Source of the DNA: Brienomyrus brachyistius
Taxonomy: Eukaryota; Chordata; Actinopteri; Osteoglossiformes; Mormyridae
Reading direction: 5' to 3'
DNA: 64,000 nt
Assembly: GCF_023856365.1 (NCBI RefSeq)
Contig: NC_064555.1
Coordinates: 19,912,254-19,976,253 of the forward strand
A model generated the notes under the pieces. That model worked only from the letters and a program-made list of their open reading frames with translations, was not told the DNA's origin and did not search any database. The translations under genes were made by a program, and so were the position numbers. This document shows positions 11,339 to 23,779 of the stretch, piece after piece. Every line of letters starts with the position of its first letter. Within the stretch, counting starts at the first letter, position 1.

Positions 11339-11427
11339 CTGCTCTGTCTTAATTACTATAATTTGCTACGAAGAATACTGCCATTTGCAACAAAACGTGG
11401 TAGCATAGTGTTGATGTTAATAATATA

Positions 11428-12300
11428 ATGTCGAAGTCTGGCAAAGTAAGTAAAGAAAATAGCAAAGCGACAAAGCAGCCGAAGTTAACTGTTTACCGCG
11501 TTTGCGGTGAGACACAGAAAGGTAACGAAGATATGGCGGAGGACGGGACCAGTGGTGAAGGAGTGAAGGCGGATGAAATATTAGCTGCCATAAACTCCAT
11601 GAAAACTGAATTTTCATCCAGATTTGATGGAATTATGACGGCGATAGAAAGTATGAAGAAGGAAATGATCGACTGCAATGAACGAGTGTCGCAGGCGGAA
11701 TTGAGGATATCAAACGCGGAGGACGGCGTTGCTCACTTGCAAGCTAAAGTAAGTAAGTTGGAGTCAAAAAACAAGTCTCTGGAGGATAAACTCGTGGACT
11801 TGGAAACCAGATCCCGCTTGAATAACTTAAGAATGGTGGGTCTTCCGGAAGGTGCCGAGGGACGAGATGCATGCTCCTTTTTGGAGAAGTGGATCCCAGA
11901 GGTGTTGGATGCTGTGACGTTACAGTCCTCAGGTATTATCGAAAGGGCGCACAGAATTGGACCCATGAAGGACTCCACGGCGCCGCCGAGGACGCTAATA
12001 ATGAGGTTTCTGAACTACAAGGATAAACAGGTGGTCATCGCAGCTGCACGGGCTAAAAAAGACATTCGGTACAAGAACCGACAAATTCGGTTTTATGCTG
12101 ACTTGGCCACTGGAATACACCAATTGAGGAAACAGTTTGACCCAATCCGCCAGGAACTGCGCGACTTGGGAATCCGACACGGAGTGGTTCACCCAGCCAG
12201 ACTGTTGGTAACTTACAATGAACAGACCCGTAGCTTTAATACACCAATTGAAGCGCGGGAGTTTATCAAGAAAATTCAGGAGGACACTGGCGCGAGTTAA
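11428..12300 (+). CDS. LINE ORF1 protein (L1-type nucleic-acid chaperone)
   Basis: This is an intact 290-residue ORF. After a basic, polar N-terminus comes a heptad-rich coiled coil (about residues 45-130), an RRM-like domain starting LNNLRMVGLPEG (about 131), and a C-terminal domain with IRFYADLA (about 220) and HPARLLVTY. This is the trimeric Transposase_22 architecture of L1 ORF1p, which coats LINE RNA and aids target-primed reverse transcription. The start chosen is the first ATG of the open frame. Confidence 0.88.
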   Translation: MSKSGKVSKENSKATKQPKLTVYRVCGETQKGNEDMAEDGTSGEGVKADEILAAINSMKTEFSSRFDGIMTAIESMKKEMIDCNERVSQAELRISNAEDGVAHLQAKVSKLESKNKSLEDKLVDLETRSRLNNLRMVGLPEGAEGRDACSFLEKWIPEVLDAVTLQSSGIIERAHRIGPMKDSTAPPRTLIMRFLNYKDKQVVIAAARAKKDIRYKNRQIRFYADLATGIHQLRKQFDPIRQELRDLGIRHGVVHPARLLVTYNEQTRSFNTPIEAREFIKKIQEDTGAS

Positions 12301-12744
12301 AATGAACGTAGAACATTGGCATAGTATAGCACTTTGAAAGTGTATTAGCGTTCAGAAGCCAGACTCTGGTACAAAAAAAATATATATATATTTTCAAATA
12401 TACACGTTATGATTTGGCTATATCAGACATTATATTTAAGTTAATAATAAGAAATTTGTGGTATAGATTTAAAGTAAACGTGTTGCAGATGTTGCAGATG
12501 AATGTTATAAGATAGAGCAGCAGTGAGTGTTCAGTTAAAAGGATAACAAAGGGTGGTTTGACTGATCCTCACTAGGTGTGGAACAGTCTTTAGTGATACT
12601 GGAAGTCAGGGTGGTTTTAGGGGGGATCTCACGGGAGTGGGAAAGGTGTAGTTCATGTTCAATGTGTTGGATGTGGGTTCAAGCATCCAGGTTTGCCATG
12701 TTTCCCTGTATTTCTCTATTGCAAGGTAATCTATCTTTATCATT

Positions 12745-15700
12745 TCTTAGTATCTCTTAATTTTGTTTCTTGGAACTGCAGAGGTCTACAACAACTCAGA
12801 AAAGTTAAACAAGTCATGAATAAATTAAAGGAAATGGATTCCAAAATTGTGTTTTTACAAGAAACACACCTATTAGAAAAGGATGTTATAAAGATAAGGA
12901 GGAGATGGCAGGGTAGTGTATTCTCAGCATCATTCTCATCACAGGCCAGAGGAGTTATAACCCTTGTTCATGGTACAGTCCCATTTCAAGTGAAACAAGT
13001 ACTCAAAGATAAGTTTGGGAGATATTTAATAATTCAAGGTTTTCTGTTATCAGAAAATTTAAATTTAGTAAACCTGTATGGCCCAAATACAGATGATCCT
13101 AAGTTTTTTGTAGATTTGTTTCTTACTCTTTCAACATTAGCAGGGTTATACATAATAGCAGGGGATTTCAACTGTACACTGGATCCCTGTATGGATAGAT
13201 CCACAGGATTGGATCAGTCACATAATAAATCTAGAACAGCTATTCTTCGTTTAATCAGTGAATTTAGACTGTTGGATATTTGGAGAGAATTGAAACCACA
13301 TGCTAAAGCTTATTCTTGCTACTCAAATGTATTTAAGACATTCTCGAATAGACTATTTTTTAATTTCTTCAGAATTACGATCTAAAATTCATAATAGCTT
13401 CTACGATAACATCGTGATCTCAGATCACGCCCCATGTTGTATAGAATATGTAGATAGAAAATTAACAAAAGACCTGGCTAAATGGCACTTTCAGCACAAA
13501 TGGTTACAAGATGAAGAATTCGTGAAATATATAGAAAAACAGATAGAAGAGTTTTTTTAAATTAATACTACACAGACTTCTGCATGTACAAAATGGGAAG
13601 CATTTAAAGCTTTCCTCAGAGGACATATTATTAGTTACACAGGCTCAAAATCAAAAAAGGCACGTGAGGAGAGAATACAGTTGGAACATAAAATAAAGAC
13701 TCTTCAGGAAAAAGTTTATGAGAGTAGTGATCCACAAATACAAAGTGAGTTACTAATTTTAAGGGCTGAATATGATAAACTGTCTGCATTCAGAGCCGCC
13801 TCCAGTCTTATGAGATTAAAACAATCTTTCTTTGAACAAGGAGATAAATCAGGTAAATTACTAGCATGGCAGATAAAACAATTGGAGGTAAAAACACCCA
13901 TCACAACTGTTATAACAAATGGAGAGGTTGTAGTGGATCCTACAGAAATTAATGGTGCCTTTAGAGGTTACTATAAAGAATTATATGATGCAAAAAATGA
14001 GACTAATATGCTAAATTTAAATAGGTTTTTAGATGAACTATCCATATCTCATCTCCCAGATGAACATAAAGAAGACCTGGAGATGGAAATTAACAAAGAA
14101 GAAATAGGGAAGGCTATCGATAGTATGAAGTCAGGAAAAAGAGCAGGACCAGATGGTCTCCCAATAGATGTGTATAAAAAATTTAAAAATAAACTGCTAA
14201 CTCCTCTTCTGGAAATGTTTCTGGAGGCATTTCAGGAAGGTAGTTTCCCACCCTCTATGAATAGTGCTCTAACTATCTTATTGCCAAAACCAGGTAAACC
14301 CTCTAACAAATGTGAAAATATGAGACCCATAAGTTTGTTAAATTCCGACCTTAAGATAATATGTAAACTTTTGGCAAAAAGGTTACAAAAATTATTGCCA
14401 AACATTATTAATAAAGATCAAAATGGATTTATAATGGGAAGACAGGGATTCCATAATGTAAGAAGGGTATTAAACATTATTCACACTAATAAAGAGATGT
14501 CAGATACAGCACTCCTATCATTAGATGCCGAAAAGGCCTTTGATAGGGTCGAATGGCCTTACCCTTTCAGTGTTTTAGAAAGATTTGGACTTGGAGATAG
14601 CTTCATAAAATGGGTTAAAGTAATATACAAAAATTCAACCGCAGAAATTTTGACTAATAGAAATATTTCAAAACCAATAAAAATTTATAAAGGTTGCCGA
14701 CAGGGTTGCCCACTCTCTCCTTTGTTGTTTACGCTAGCAATTGAACCTCTTGCAATTGGAATACGTTCAAATCAGCAAATTTGTGGAATAACAATAGGAC
14801 AGACAGAACACAGAATATCCTTGTATGCTGACGATGTCATTCTATTCATGTCAAAACTAAGTAAATCAGTTCCGGCTGTGCTGCAGCTAATTAAAACATT
14901 TGGTGATATCTCTGGTTATAGGGTAAACAACACAAAATCTTCTATATTACTGCTAAATTCAAATGAAAGAAGAAATCCAATTTTAGAGGTAACTCAGTTT
15001 AATGTTGTTGAGCAGTTTAAATACTTGGGAGTACAAATTTTGCCAAGATTGGAAAATATTGTTGATGCCAACTATGAACCTTTAATGGAAGAATTTAATG
15101 AATCAATAAATAGATGGATGCCACTACCAGTATCTGTAATTGGGAGAATTAATATTTTAAAAATGAACATACTACCCAAACTACTTTATTTATTTCAAAA
15201 TATACCCTTACCGCCTCCTTCAGGTTTGTTTTCAAAAGTCAAAACCATGTTTGTCAGATTTATATGGAACAATAGGAAGGCAAGACTTCGTTTATCTTTG
15301 TTGTATTTACCATTTGACAGAGGAGGTTTAAAATGTCCAAATATATTGTGGTACTACTGGGCAGCACAACTGAGGTCTATTATGTTCTATTTTTCAGCAA
15401 ATGAGTCTCCGCATTGGATAGAAATGGAATCTCATAATCTAACCCTACCTCTTCCCTCATATTTATATTCGGACACAGCAAAAAATTTACGGAAAAGAAC
15501 TAAAAATTCAATTGTAAGACATATGTTAAAGATATGGTATGATGTACAAAATTATTTAAAAGACTCTCATTCGTTATCTCAATATAGTCCAATATGGGGG
15601 AATCAGTTCTTTGTACCAGGAAGAGCGGATGCAACGTTCAAACTGTTGGAATCGAAGGGACTTAAAATGATCCAAGATCTCTATTTGACGGACTCTGATA

Positions 15701-16533
15701 TTATGTTGTCTTTTGAGGAGTTGAAGTTTAAATTTAATCTTAATAGGAAACATTTTTTCAAATACCTCCAGCTGAGAAGCTTCGTTAAAGTAAGTCAAGA
15801 CAATGCTCTTAGTAGGCCTCCACTTTCATCTTTAGAAAAAATTATGATAAAGGATAATCTGAGAAAAGGTATTATATCTGAATTTTATGAATTGCTAACA
15901 GCTTACTCACCTGAGAATTCACAATATAAGTTGAATGCATGGAAGGAAGATTTGCAATTAGAAGTTTCAGAAGAAGATTGGAAAGAAGCTTGTACTAAAG
16001 TTCATACAATGTCTATAAACACACGGCTTAAACTTATACAGTATAAATGGGTAATGCGGATGTATGTAACACCGGTTGAATTAAACAGATATAATAAAGA
16101 CATACCAGACATATGCACAAAATGTAAGGAAGTTAGAGGAAGTTTGTTTCACTGTATTTGGCAATGCAAAAATATTCAATTATTTTGGGAAGAGGTAAAA
16201 GTCATAATTGAAAAGATAATTTTAAAACAAATTGTACTGGACCCTAAGCTTTTTCTGCTGGGATTATACCCAGAGAAACATAATTATAGTAGAAGTGAAC
16301 AAGCATTTATAGACCTCAGTGTGCTTTATGCCAAAAAATGTATAGCTCTGTTATGGACTAAGATGCACAGACCAAGTACTAATCAGTGGATAAGACAGAT
16401 GTTGTCGAGTCTTCCATTAGAAAAGATAACGTACATATTAAAGGCCAAACAGTATGTATTTGAAAGTATATGGAGTCCTTTCATTAACTATATTAAAGAT
16501 TTGGATTTAATGGATAAAGAAGTGGATGACTAA
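12745..16533 (+). pseudogene. LINE ORF2: endonuclease plus reverse transcriptase, frame-broken
   Basis: An APE-type endonuclease starts FVSWNCRGL (about 12760), with FLQETHL, GDFNCTLD and, in another frame, SDHAP (about 13420). A frameshift lies near 13330-13360 and an in-frame stop at 13558-13560. The reverse transcriptase and C-terminus are open from 13681 to 16533 (950 codons). They contain [24 protein letters not shown] and the catalytic YADD (14827-14838). Near 16110-16170 a Cys/His knuckle ([18 protein letters not shown]) matches the L1 C-terminal motif. The two lesions make this copy immobile unless helped in trans. Confidence 0.9.
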
Positions 16534-16833
16534 TCTTTACGGACAAAAGCAGTTCCGACCTCATAGATTGATAAAATCTTTAACATATTTGTTTCATTTA
16601 GTACTCAGTAGGATTATAAAAGCCAACTTTGAATAGATTACCATGGGCTGAAACAGGAGTAACATTCTTGTTTAGTGTTGTTTTGTTTTTCTCTTTTCTC
16701 TTTTTTTTTTCTATCCCTCTAGAGTAAATGCAGCAATCTTATGTTTGTATGATATTTGGAAAACTGCACAATTGTAAAAGGCTGTATTTCAAAGTGTTTA
16801 AAAAATGAAAATAAAATAAAAAAATATTGTGGA

Positions 16834-16849
16834 AGAAATACAATAATAG
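16834..16849 (+). repeat. Right target-site duplication of the LINE
   Basis: Identical to 10909-10924. Spacer sequence resumes directly after it. Confidence 0.9.
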
Positions 16850-18345
16850 AATAAAAAGTCTAAACTGAGTAAAAATAGAATGAACTAAAATAAAACCTCT
16901 GAAGTAAAAAAGTAATGTACAATATTGCACAATTGTATGGCAGAACAGCAGGAACTTAAAGTGATCAGCGCAGGTTGTAAGGGTAAGTGAGGGAGTGACA
17001 TCAAGGCATGTTATTACAGAAACTCCCGTCTCTTTTACTTCCAAAAAACAAAACTTTATTAAGACTTTTCAACGTCGCCTTAGCTCACAGCTGCCACCAT
17101 TCGGTCATCAACACAAACTTATTTACATATATACAGTTGACAATTGAGAAAGAAATGAAAAATGTAAACAGACTTCCATGTTTTTTATAAATGAAACATT
17201 TATTGTTTATAACACACTTTATTACAAATGATATTTTCTTAAATATTATACATATACAGAAGCTAAAACAAACAAAAACAGCTCTATATATTGTACAATT
17301 TGCACTATTACAAGACTGCCCTTTCTCCAATCTGCATCTTTCAGCCTGAAGTTATTCTCATTCACATCTAAATGTTTTGGGGTAGATAAAGACTTTTTAT
17401 TATGCAAACTGGGTAATATGGGAAATCTGGGAAAGTTTTTCATCTTCAGCTGTATTATTCATGGGTTATATGCAGACATGAAATGGAGGTCTTGTTATAG
17501 TGCAAGAAAACAGAGGTAAACAGAATATTAACAATATTTAAACCCTTTCAATCAGACAGTTATAACCCTAATGCCAACTATAACAAACCTTAACCCCTAC
17601 CCAGCCCAAACATTAACCATAAGCTACAAAAAAAATCAACATTTCAACATCAAATCAAAATCACAAGTTTTTTATTGCAGTCATATATTTTTAGAAAATT
17701 GAATTTCCCACTGCGGGAACCAAAAAATGGTCCCCAGAATGTGAAATAACAGGTTTTTATCACATTTCGGGGACATTTGGTTCCCACAACATAATATATA
17801 CCTGGACCACACAGACTCTCAGACACCAAGTCTCACTGCAGGTGATTGAAGCTTAAAAACAGCTTTTTCCCCCCAAGTAAGAGTCTGGTCCTTCCCAATC
17901 TAAGACTGAATTTTCTAAATGAGATAACATTCCCTCTGTATTGGAATCATAACTGCAATAAACCTGTAATTAACAAAAATTCATTGCTACACATTCAGCA
18001 CTTTACCAAAATTCCATTACATCACATTCAGTGGTTGCCCAAACTCCATAACTCATGTCAGGCTTTGGGGCTGCAGGGCCCTGCATAAACAACCCCCCCA
18101 AACAACCCCCCGCGGATGCATATCCGCATAGATAGATAGATATTATTACCATAAATAAACACTATTACTATTATTGTTATTATTATTATACCTGATCTGA
18201 CTGAATTTTGATTGGTGCAGAAGCGAGCTTCCGCAGACCGGCAGGGACCCTCTCACGGACCGGCACCGGTCCGCGGGCCATAGTTTGAGAAACGCTGCCC
18301 ATACAACAGTACATTGTGTTTAAATATAGATGTGGGCAACCAAGA

Positions 18346-21291
18346 TCAAAACAGAAAGGAATAAACATAGTCGGGGATGAGGAGCAGGATGATCTGGAAG
18401 TCGGAAGGGTCAATCCTACACAGACGAGGACTCGGCACTGGAGTGGACATGGAACAAGAATCAGGGGTAGATGAGCTGAGACTGGAGCACGCAGGGTAGA
18501 TTACAATACCTCACACTGAATGTGAGGTCTATCTGTGTTTTTACTGAAAGCAAGGCGGGTGCTGGAATTCTTACAAGGGGGAGGCGTGGCAACAGGGGAC
18601 CAATGGGTCTTGGGCCGCTGACTGGATGAGATCCCAGACCAGGAAGCAGGGAACCAGAAATGGGGCTGCAACACAGAAACCAGGAAACTCACAGAGAAAC
18701 CCAGAAACATGACAATAAAAGTATAATTAATTACAAATGAGGTTTCCTGGGCAATAAGTGAAACTATCGATTTTTTATATCACACACTAATAAGTATCAA
18801 AGTCCTACTGAAAACGTTGTACTTTTCTGCCTCACCTGTATAAAAAGTTCCCGGCTACAAAATGATGCAGCTTGGAACAAGGGCTCCAACGTGTGGTGCC
18901 GATCTGAAAGGCAGGCCCGTCGCCTCGGTGACCTTCCTCACTTTCAGCACGCCTGGCATTAGCATTTACAGGAAGGCAACCATTAGCATACATTCGATGT
19001 GTACATTTAACTTCCTGTCGTTTTTGCAACCCGCACCTTCAGTCAATTTCATCCATCCATCTTAACCACTTTACTAAAATTTTTATATGACACCTTACCC
19101 ATAGAGGGAGATCCAAGGTCCTGAGGTCTTCCAACAGGATCAGAATGACTTGGACCTTTTTTTGGATCTGGACAGCGACTGTGATCCTTCAGCTGTCCAT
19201 CCCATGTTCGCTTTGAGCCTCGTCTTCTGAGAGAGAAGGATCACCATTAATAGCCAGAAGTTTCTGCTCTTAATTGCATAGATGTCTTGATGTTGCCATA
19301 ATTGGTGTCAAAGACCATCATTTCCAGACAAGGTCTTGTGATTTACAGTTAATGTGCTGGAATAGAATACATGTGACACAGGCTTAAACAACCACGAAAT
19401 ACCTGAAATACTCAGTATAGCACATCTGTAGGAATAATGAATTAAAGTACGCGATTAGGCTGTGTGTGCAGCTTATCATTCTACCCAAGAAGAACCTACT
19501 CCTCTTTGATCCGGATCAGGGGTCCATCCTGTTCCGCTTCGCTGTCTTGTGTGCTGGCTGAAAAACATAGCAGACAGCAGTAAATACTGAGGGTAAGTGT
19601 CTCTCTAGGCCTGCTAGACTGAGCTAAGACTTTGACCTGTAGCTCTGCGCTCTGTGTTTCAGTAGAATGTACAGTAATAGGCTCATTAATGGCTGAGAGG
19701 TCACACAAGACAGCGAACAAGGAACTGGGGAAAATCTCAATGAATCAATAGATGGATTGCAAAATGTACAATGAATATAAGATTAAACTTTTTAAGAATA
19801 TTTCAGAAAAGTGATCAGTGACAACAATTCTGGGAAGACTAATGTAAATTTAAAATAAATATACTAGATCAAGTTCCAGTGCATAGAAACTGACAGGCTA
19901 CAGAAAAACTGGCACTTAGAGCTCATACTTACACTCTGGGCTCCCTGAGTGGTCAGAAGCACGGGGTTCCTGGGTCCGGACGGTCATGCTGCAGAGCGTG
20001 CAGGCGACGGGTACAGAGGATGGGCCCCGGGGCCACTGAAAGCCCTCCCCGCTGTAGTGCCGCTGGGCCCCGCTGTGATGTTCGGGGCGCTCCCGCTTCC
20101 ACAGAGAGTGGGAGGGTACGATGGCCATCACCTGCATGGGGACACGGACATACATGGATCAGATGACAGAACGTGACTCACTGTGACACCACTTATGATA
20201 ACAGTCATTTGGTATCTGCCCCCAAAGACATCAGTGAGCAAACAGCCCTTAGCTTAGCTTAAGTTACAGTAAGACAGAAAAGGTCATTAATGATGAGAAA
20301 CGCTTCCCTCTGCTCTGAGACATTTCAAGCCTTATGGTGGCTGAACATTAATGTAATTTACTTGTATTAAAGATGAGACAACATACTGTACCTCCTCACA
20401 GCAGTGGCGGCTGACAGCAGTCCTGTACTCCATCCGGGCCCAGAGCTGGTCCTTCTTCTTGATGAAGGAGGGAAACTGACGTCTCCAGTTTCCTCCCAAG
20501 GCCCAGGGGAAGATCTCAAATCTGTTCCCCGTCTCTTCTTCCTCCATCATGTTCGCGAGATATCTGGGGAGAGGAAGAATTCACTATTCCGAGATCCATT
20601 GGCTTCGCTGATCTCCAGCAATTTCATCCAAGACTTATTCTCATGCTGATGGAGGAAATTGTTTTTGTTATTATTTTAACATTCATCTATATTGTCCACC
20701 AGAGCATGCCGTCACTTACAGGGCGATGAAGAAGTTCATCCTCGTGTGCTCACTGGCCGTGAAGTGAGCTCTTTTGAAGTAGATGAAGGTGATCGCCAGT
20801 AGGTACTGAAATGAAGAGCAAAGTGATGGAAAAAGTAGTCTCTGCTTTGCTTAGAGTGATTAAAGCAGCAACACCAATGCATGACAGTTACCTTGTCGGT
20901 CACCATGTAGCAGGAGTCCATGCAGAGGAAATGCTGGATCAGATCATCATCTGAGGGCATCATGAAATATTTTTAGTACTACATACTTTTTTTCTAATAC
21001 TTGAATTCGTCCAGTATACAGAATGCAGGCACATACTGTTCTTGTAATGAAATGCTTTTTATTTTGATGTTATATTTTCATTATAAAAAAGCAGATTTAA
21101 AAGATAATTTAAAGCTCTTCCTCACGCTGGAACTAATCTAACCCACCCAGCAGTGCGAAGAAAGCAGCCATTTCCTGCTGATCCATGATGATCAGGGATT
21201 CCTCTTGCTGCTCCCTGCCGCTGAAGTCCTGTCCGGATGGACCTTCTGCCTCCTGTTGGTACCGGCGCCGGAAGTGCGCGTGCCTCACCAT
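18346..21291 (-). CDS. spdya-like: Speedy/RINGO family cell-cycle regulator, copy C
   Basis: Minus-strand coding exons in transcript order are 21291-21147, 20950-20892, 20805-20720, 20563-20392, 20131-19933, 19557-19500, 19226-19099 and 18437-18346. They total 939 nt (312 aa). The only length change against copy A is a 6 nt in-frame loss in exon 1 that removes two residues after RRRY. All splice sites are canonical and the Speedy box is intact, with Lys instead of Asn before RERP (residue 168 in copy A numbering). The upstream non-coding exon (ending 21923) and TATA-type promoter are kept. Exon 7 differs by a few substitutions, such as Lys-Lys for Gln-Glu. It is probably a functional gene; expression is not known. 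Confidence 0.85.
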
Positions 21292-21922
21292 CCCTGCGGA
21301 GCAGAGCGGAGGCAGTGGGGTAACTCCGCTAGGGGGCGCACTGACAAGGCGTTAGTTGTAATGCGCACTGACAAGGCGTTAGCCGGCTTGTGTTCTAATG
21401 TCGGCTTGGATTGTAAAGCAGGCGAGTCACGTGGCGCAGCTAACTGGCTAACATACTCTCTTCAAATTTTTATGTTTAAATATGAGACAAATATATTGGG
21501 TTATTTTCCCGCGCTGACTAAACATAATAATATGGCTTAGCAAGATACGTAGTAAACCTCGAATTTCGCGCTCATTAAGCTCATATGACATAAAGAACAC
21601 ATTCTTGAAAGCTTACTTTAACTGCAAGCAGCTTGTTGTTGCAGAATGTTCTTTCTGATGTTCTTTCTTGAAGTAAGAAAAAATGACATGAAAACTTTGA
21701 CAGAACTTTATAAATGGAGTCATTTTTTAATTATACACTCGATTTGGACACTCTTTACACTATATATATTTTTTTAAATAGCAAAATAACGAAGACGGGC
21801 ACCACGCAGGCGGTAGGATCCAAACCGTCCCAGTTCCTAGAGCTGATCCCAGCGAAGCGGGTCGGTTTCAGGGATGATCACGGTACCTTCCGGTGATCAC
21901 GGGGAATCCCGCCCTACCTTAC

Positions 21923-22075
21923 CAGTCTGTATCTTCTTCTTGTCTGTGTTATTTCGCTGAAATATCGTTCTCTCACAATGTCCGCGCAGGTAATTGCTGT
22001 CTCCACGTTGCTTTTCGCTATAGTTGTGGTTCAAATCCCGCAGCTGTATCCATGGCAACGGCCCGTGATGCGCTA
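21923..22075 (-). promoter_or_regulatory. Putative promoter and non-coding first exon of copy C
   Basis: Donor CTG/GTAAGG (exon end 21923), half X-box GTTGCCATGG within 22046-22059 and a TATATA element near 22074 are arranged as in copies A and E. It lacks a short internal tandem duplication (ACAGACAGCATTTATCTGC region) found in A and E. Confidence 0.5.
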
Positions 22076-22688
22076 TATATTTGCGTGCATTATTTAAAAA
22101 TAAATCATAATAATCGTTTGTGATCCCGATAGGTTGTTCCCCATATTAGTAATGAGTGTTGTATTTCTATGTCTTAAATGTAGTTTTAAAAATTAAAATA
22201 ACCTTTTGATAGTTTAATTACATCTAACACTAAAGGAAGTCATTGTAGATACCCTATGTACACGTCTTTTTTGCATTATAGATATTCAGAGTTTAGACTT
22301 TTGATTGACAGATTTAGATTTATACAGTTATGACTGACGTTGTGAACACAAAATATTAAGTTAGTAGTAAAGTTAATGCCCTCTAAGTGAATAAATTCTT
22401 AGCTTTTAAAAATAATGAAACTGAGGTTTGAGTCTGGATGTATTAATTATACAAAAGTCTTGCTATAAATTCAATTTCTGAATAGACTTTAAGCAGCTGG
22501 TACAGGAGGTAAAAAGATTTCTTGTTAATGTGTTGCCTGATGGTACTGTTATCAGGTACAATGGTACAGTGGGTTATGATTCTGTGCTCATGATCAGAAG
22601 GTCACCGATTCAGATTCTGTGGTCAGCAGAGAGATTGTCACATAGTGGGAAGAAAGGAAGTGAAGGCAAAGACCAGGAAAATCAAAAG

Positions 22689-22897
22689 GGGCTTGATGGT
22701 TAGGGAAGCGTACTTGTAATTAAAAGATTGCAAAAGGTTCGAATCCCCACGAGCAAGGTACCGCCCCTAAGCACTGCTACCCTGGCGCTGAATTAGCTGC
22801 CCCCTGCTATGTCACATATGGGTTAAATGCAGAGAACACATTTTGTTGTTGTGTGCTGTGGTGTGTCAACAATGACAATTAATCACTAAATTCTAAA
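22689..22897 (+). mobile_element. tRNA-derived SINE flanking unit C
   Basis: The head is GGGCTTGATGGTTAGGGAAG, with a B-box GGTTCGAATCC and a tail GGGTTAAATGCAGAGAACAC followed by CAATGACAATTAATCAC. Same locus as the SINE at 40537-40745 in unit E's flank. Confidence 0.75.
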
Positions 22898-23159
22898 TGT
22901 AGACAAGAAGGCAGGTAAGGCGAAAGGAAAAGGACCACAGGGGCCCAAAAACGAGGTACGCGTGATCAAACCGTAACACAGAGCAGACCAGGGAGCTCAC
23001 ACAGGCAGCAACAACATAAGATAACAATACAATGACCAGACTGGGGAGTTCAGGACGAGGAGGCACTTAAATACATCACAGATGAGGGAGTAAACGAGAG
23101 GCACCTGCAATCATCCACACTGGGGCTGAAACGAGAGGCAAGGACTGCGGGGTGTCACA
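22898..23159 (-). mobile_element. LTR of a degraded retroelement (262 bp)
   Basis: The block starts TGTAGACAAG and ends GTGTCACA on the plus strand (TG...CA). Read on the minus strand it is preceded by a purine-rich GGGGAGGGTTC, as expected at a 3' LTR, and has a TATTTAAG box. Its counterpart at 40746-41007 has the same length. Residual internal sequence continues to about 23310. The assignment rests on structure only. Confidence 0.5.
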
Positions 23160-23488
23160 GAACCCTCCCCAACGCATGTACTCCGGGCACGAGAGGTCGG
23201 CCGGAGAGGGGAACTGTACTAGGCAGACAGATGAGGGAAACTCAGACCAGGGGAAAAACGACAGACCAGATGCTAGAATAAAAAACCAGAGGGGGACCGG
23301 GAGCCAGAGTAAAAAGATATTTTATTGTCATTTTAAGTACAATATTGATTGTAAATCAATAAATATTTGTAAATAAATATTGATATTGCACGTTAGGGCA
23401 GGGGTCACCAACCGAGGGCTACCTTAAGATTGCCAAATGGCTCGAGGGCTCCCAGCTCAAAACTATATATATATACACACACACACAA

Positions 23489-23777
23489 TGTCACGCCCAG
23501 CTCGTACGATCCTCGTGTGTGCCATGCCACCCTGAATATTCACGTGTGCTTCCCTGATCGTACCCAGCTGTGTCTAGTTATTTTACTCCGTCTTGTGTAT
23601 TTAAGTCCGCGTCTTGCCCTGGTTCCTGGTCTGTCATTGACGTTAGTCTTTGTCTGATGTTTCCTACTCCCCGTCTACCCAATAAATCCCCGTTCTTCCC
23701 CATATCCTGCCTGCCGTGCCTGTTCCCTGCCCGTCTGCCCACCTGTTCGCCGCACCCGTTAACCGGCGATCCTAACA
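23489..23777 (+). repeat. 5' LTR
   Basis: It contains a TATTTAA box at 23598-23604 and, 30 bp downstream, GGTCTGTCATT (23628-23638), the inferred transcript start. AATAAA lies at about 23680. Confidence 0.85.
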
Positions 23778-23779
23778 GA

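Larger units (their letters stand above)
10925..16833 (+). mobile_element. L1-clade LINE retrotransposon, near full length
   Basis: The element starts GGTAGACTTCCGG, carries a SINE in its 5' UTR, encodes ORF1 and a broken ORF2, and ends in an A-rich tail (about 16799-16833). Perfect 16 bp target duplications flank it. A complete 5' end, two ORFs and identical duplications indicate a fairly recent insertion. The equivalent positions in the A, D and E spacers are empty, so it inserted after the units were duplicated. Confidence 0.92.
10408..17176. repeat. Spacer between arms B(+) and C(-), split by a LINE
   Basis: Without the LINE and one target duplication the spacer is about 844 bp, matching the 845 bp of the A/A' spacer. 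The candidate CxxC exon is at 10615-10791 but has lost 2 nt (AGCCTACATC instead of AGCCTCTACATC), so its frame is broken. Confidence 0.8.
17177..22688 (-). repeat. Amplicon unit C (minus arm)
   Basis: This inverted copy of the unit pairs with B across the spacer. It is complete from the 3' UTR (17177) through the Speedy C exons to the promoter and 5' flank, and homology with unit E continues beyond 22688 into the SINE and LTR remnant. Confidence 0.88.

Noticed and set aside
22689..22760. tRNA-like A and B boxes
   Set aside because: They are the head of a SINE found in several copies with the same non-tRNA body, and no cloverleaf is completed.
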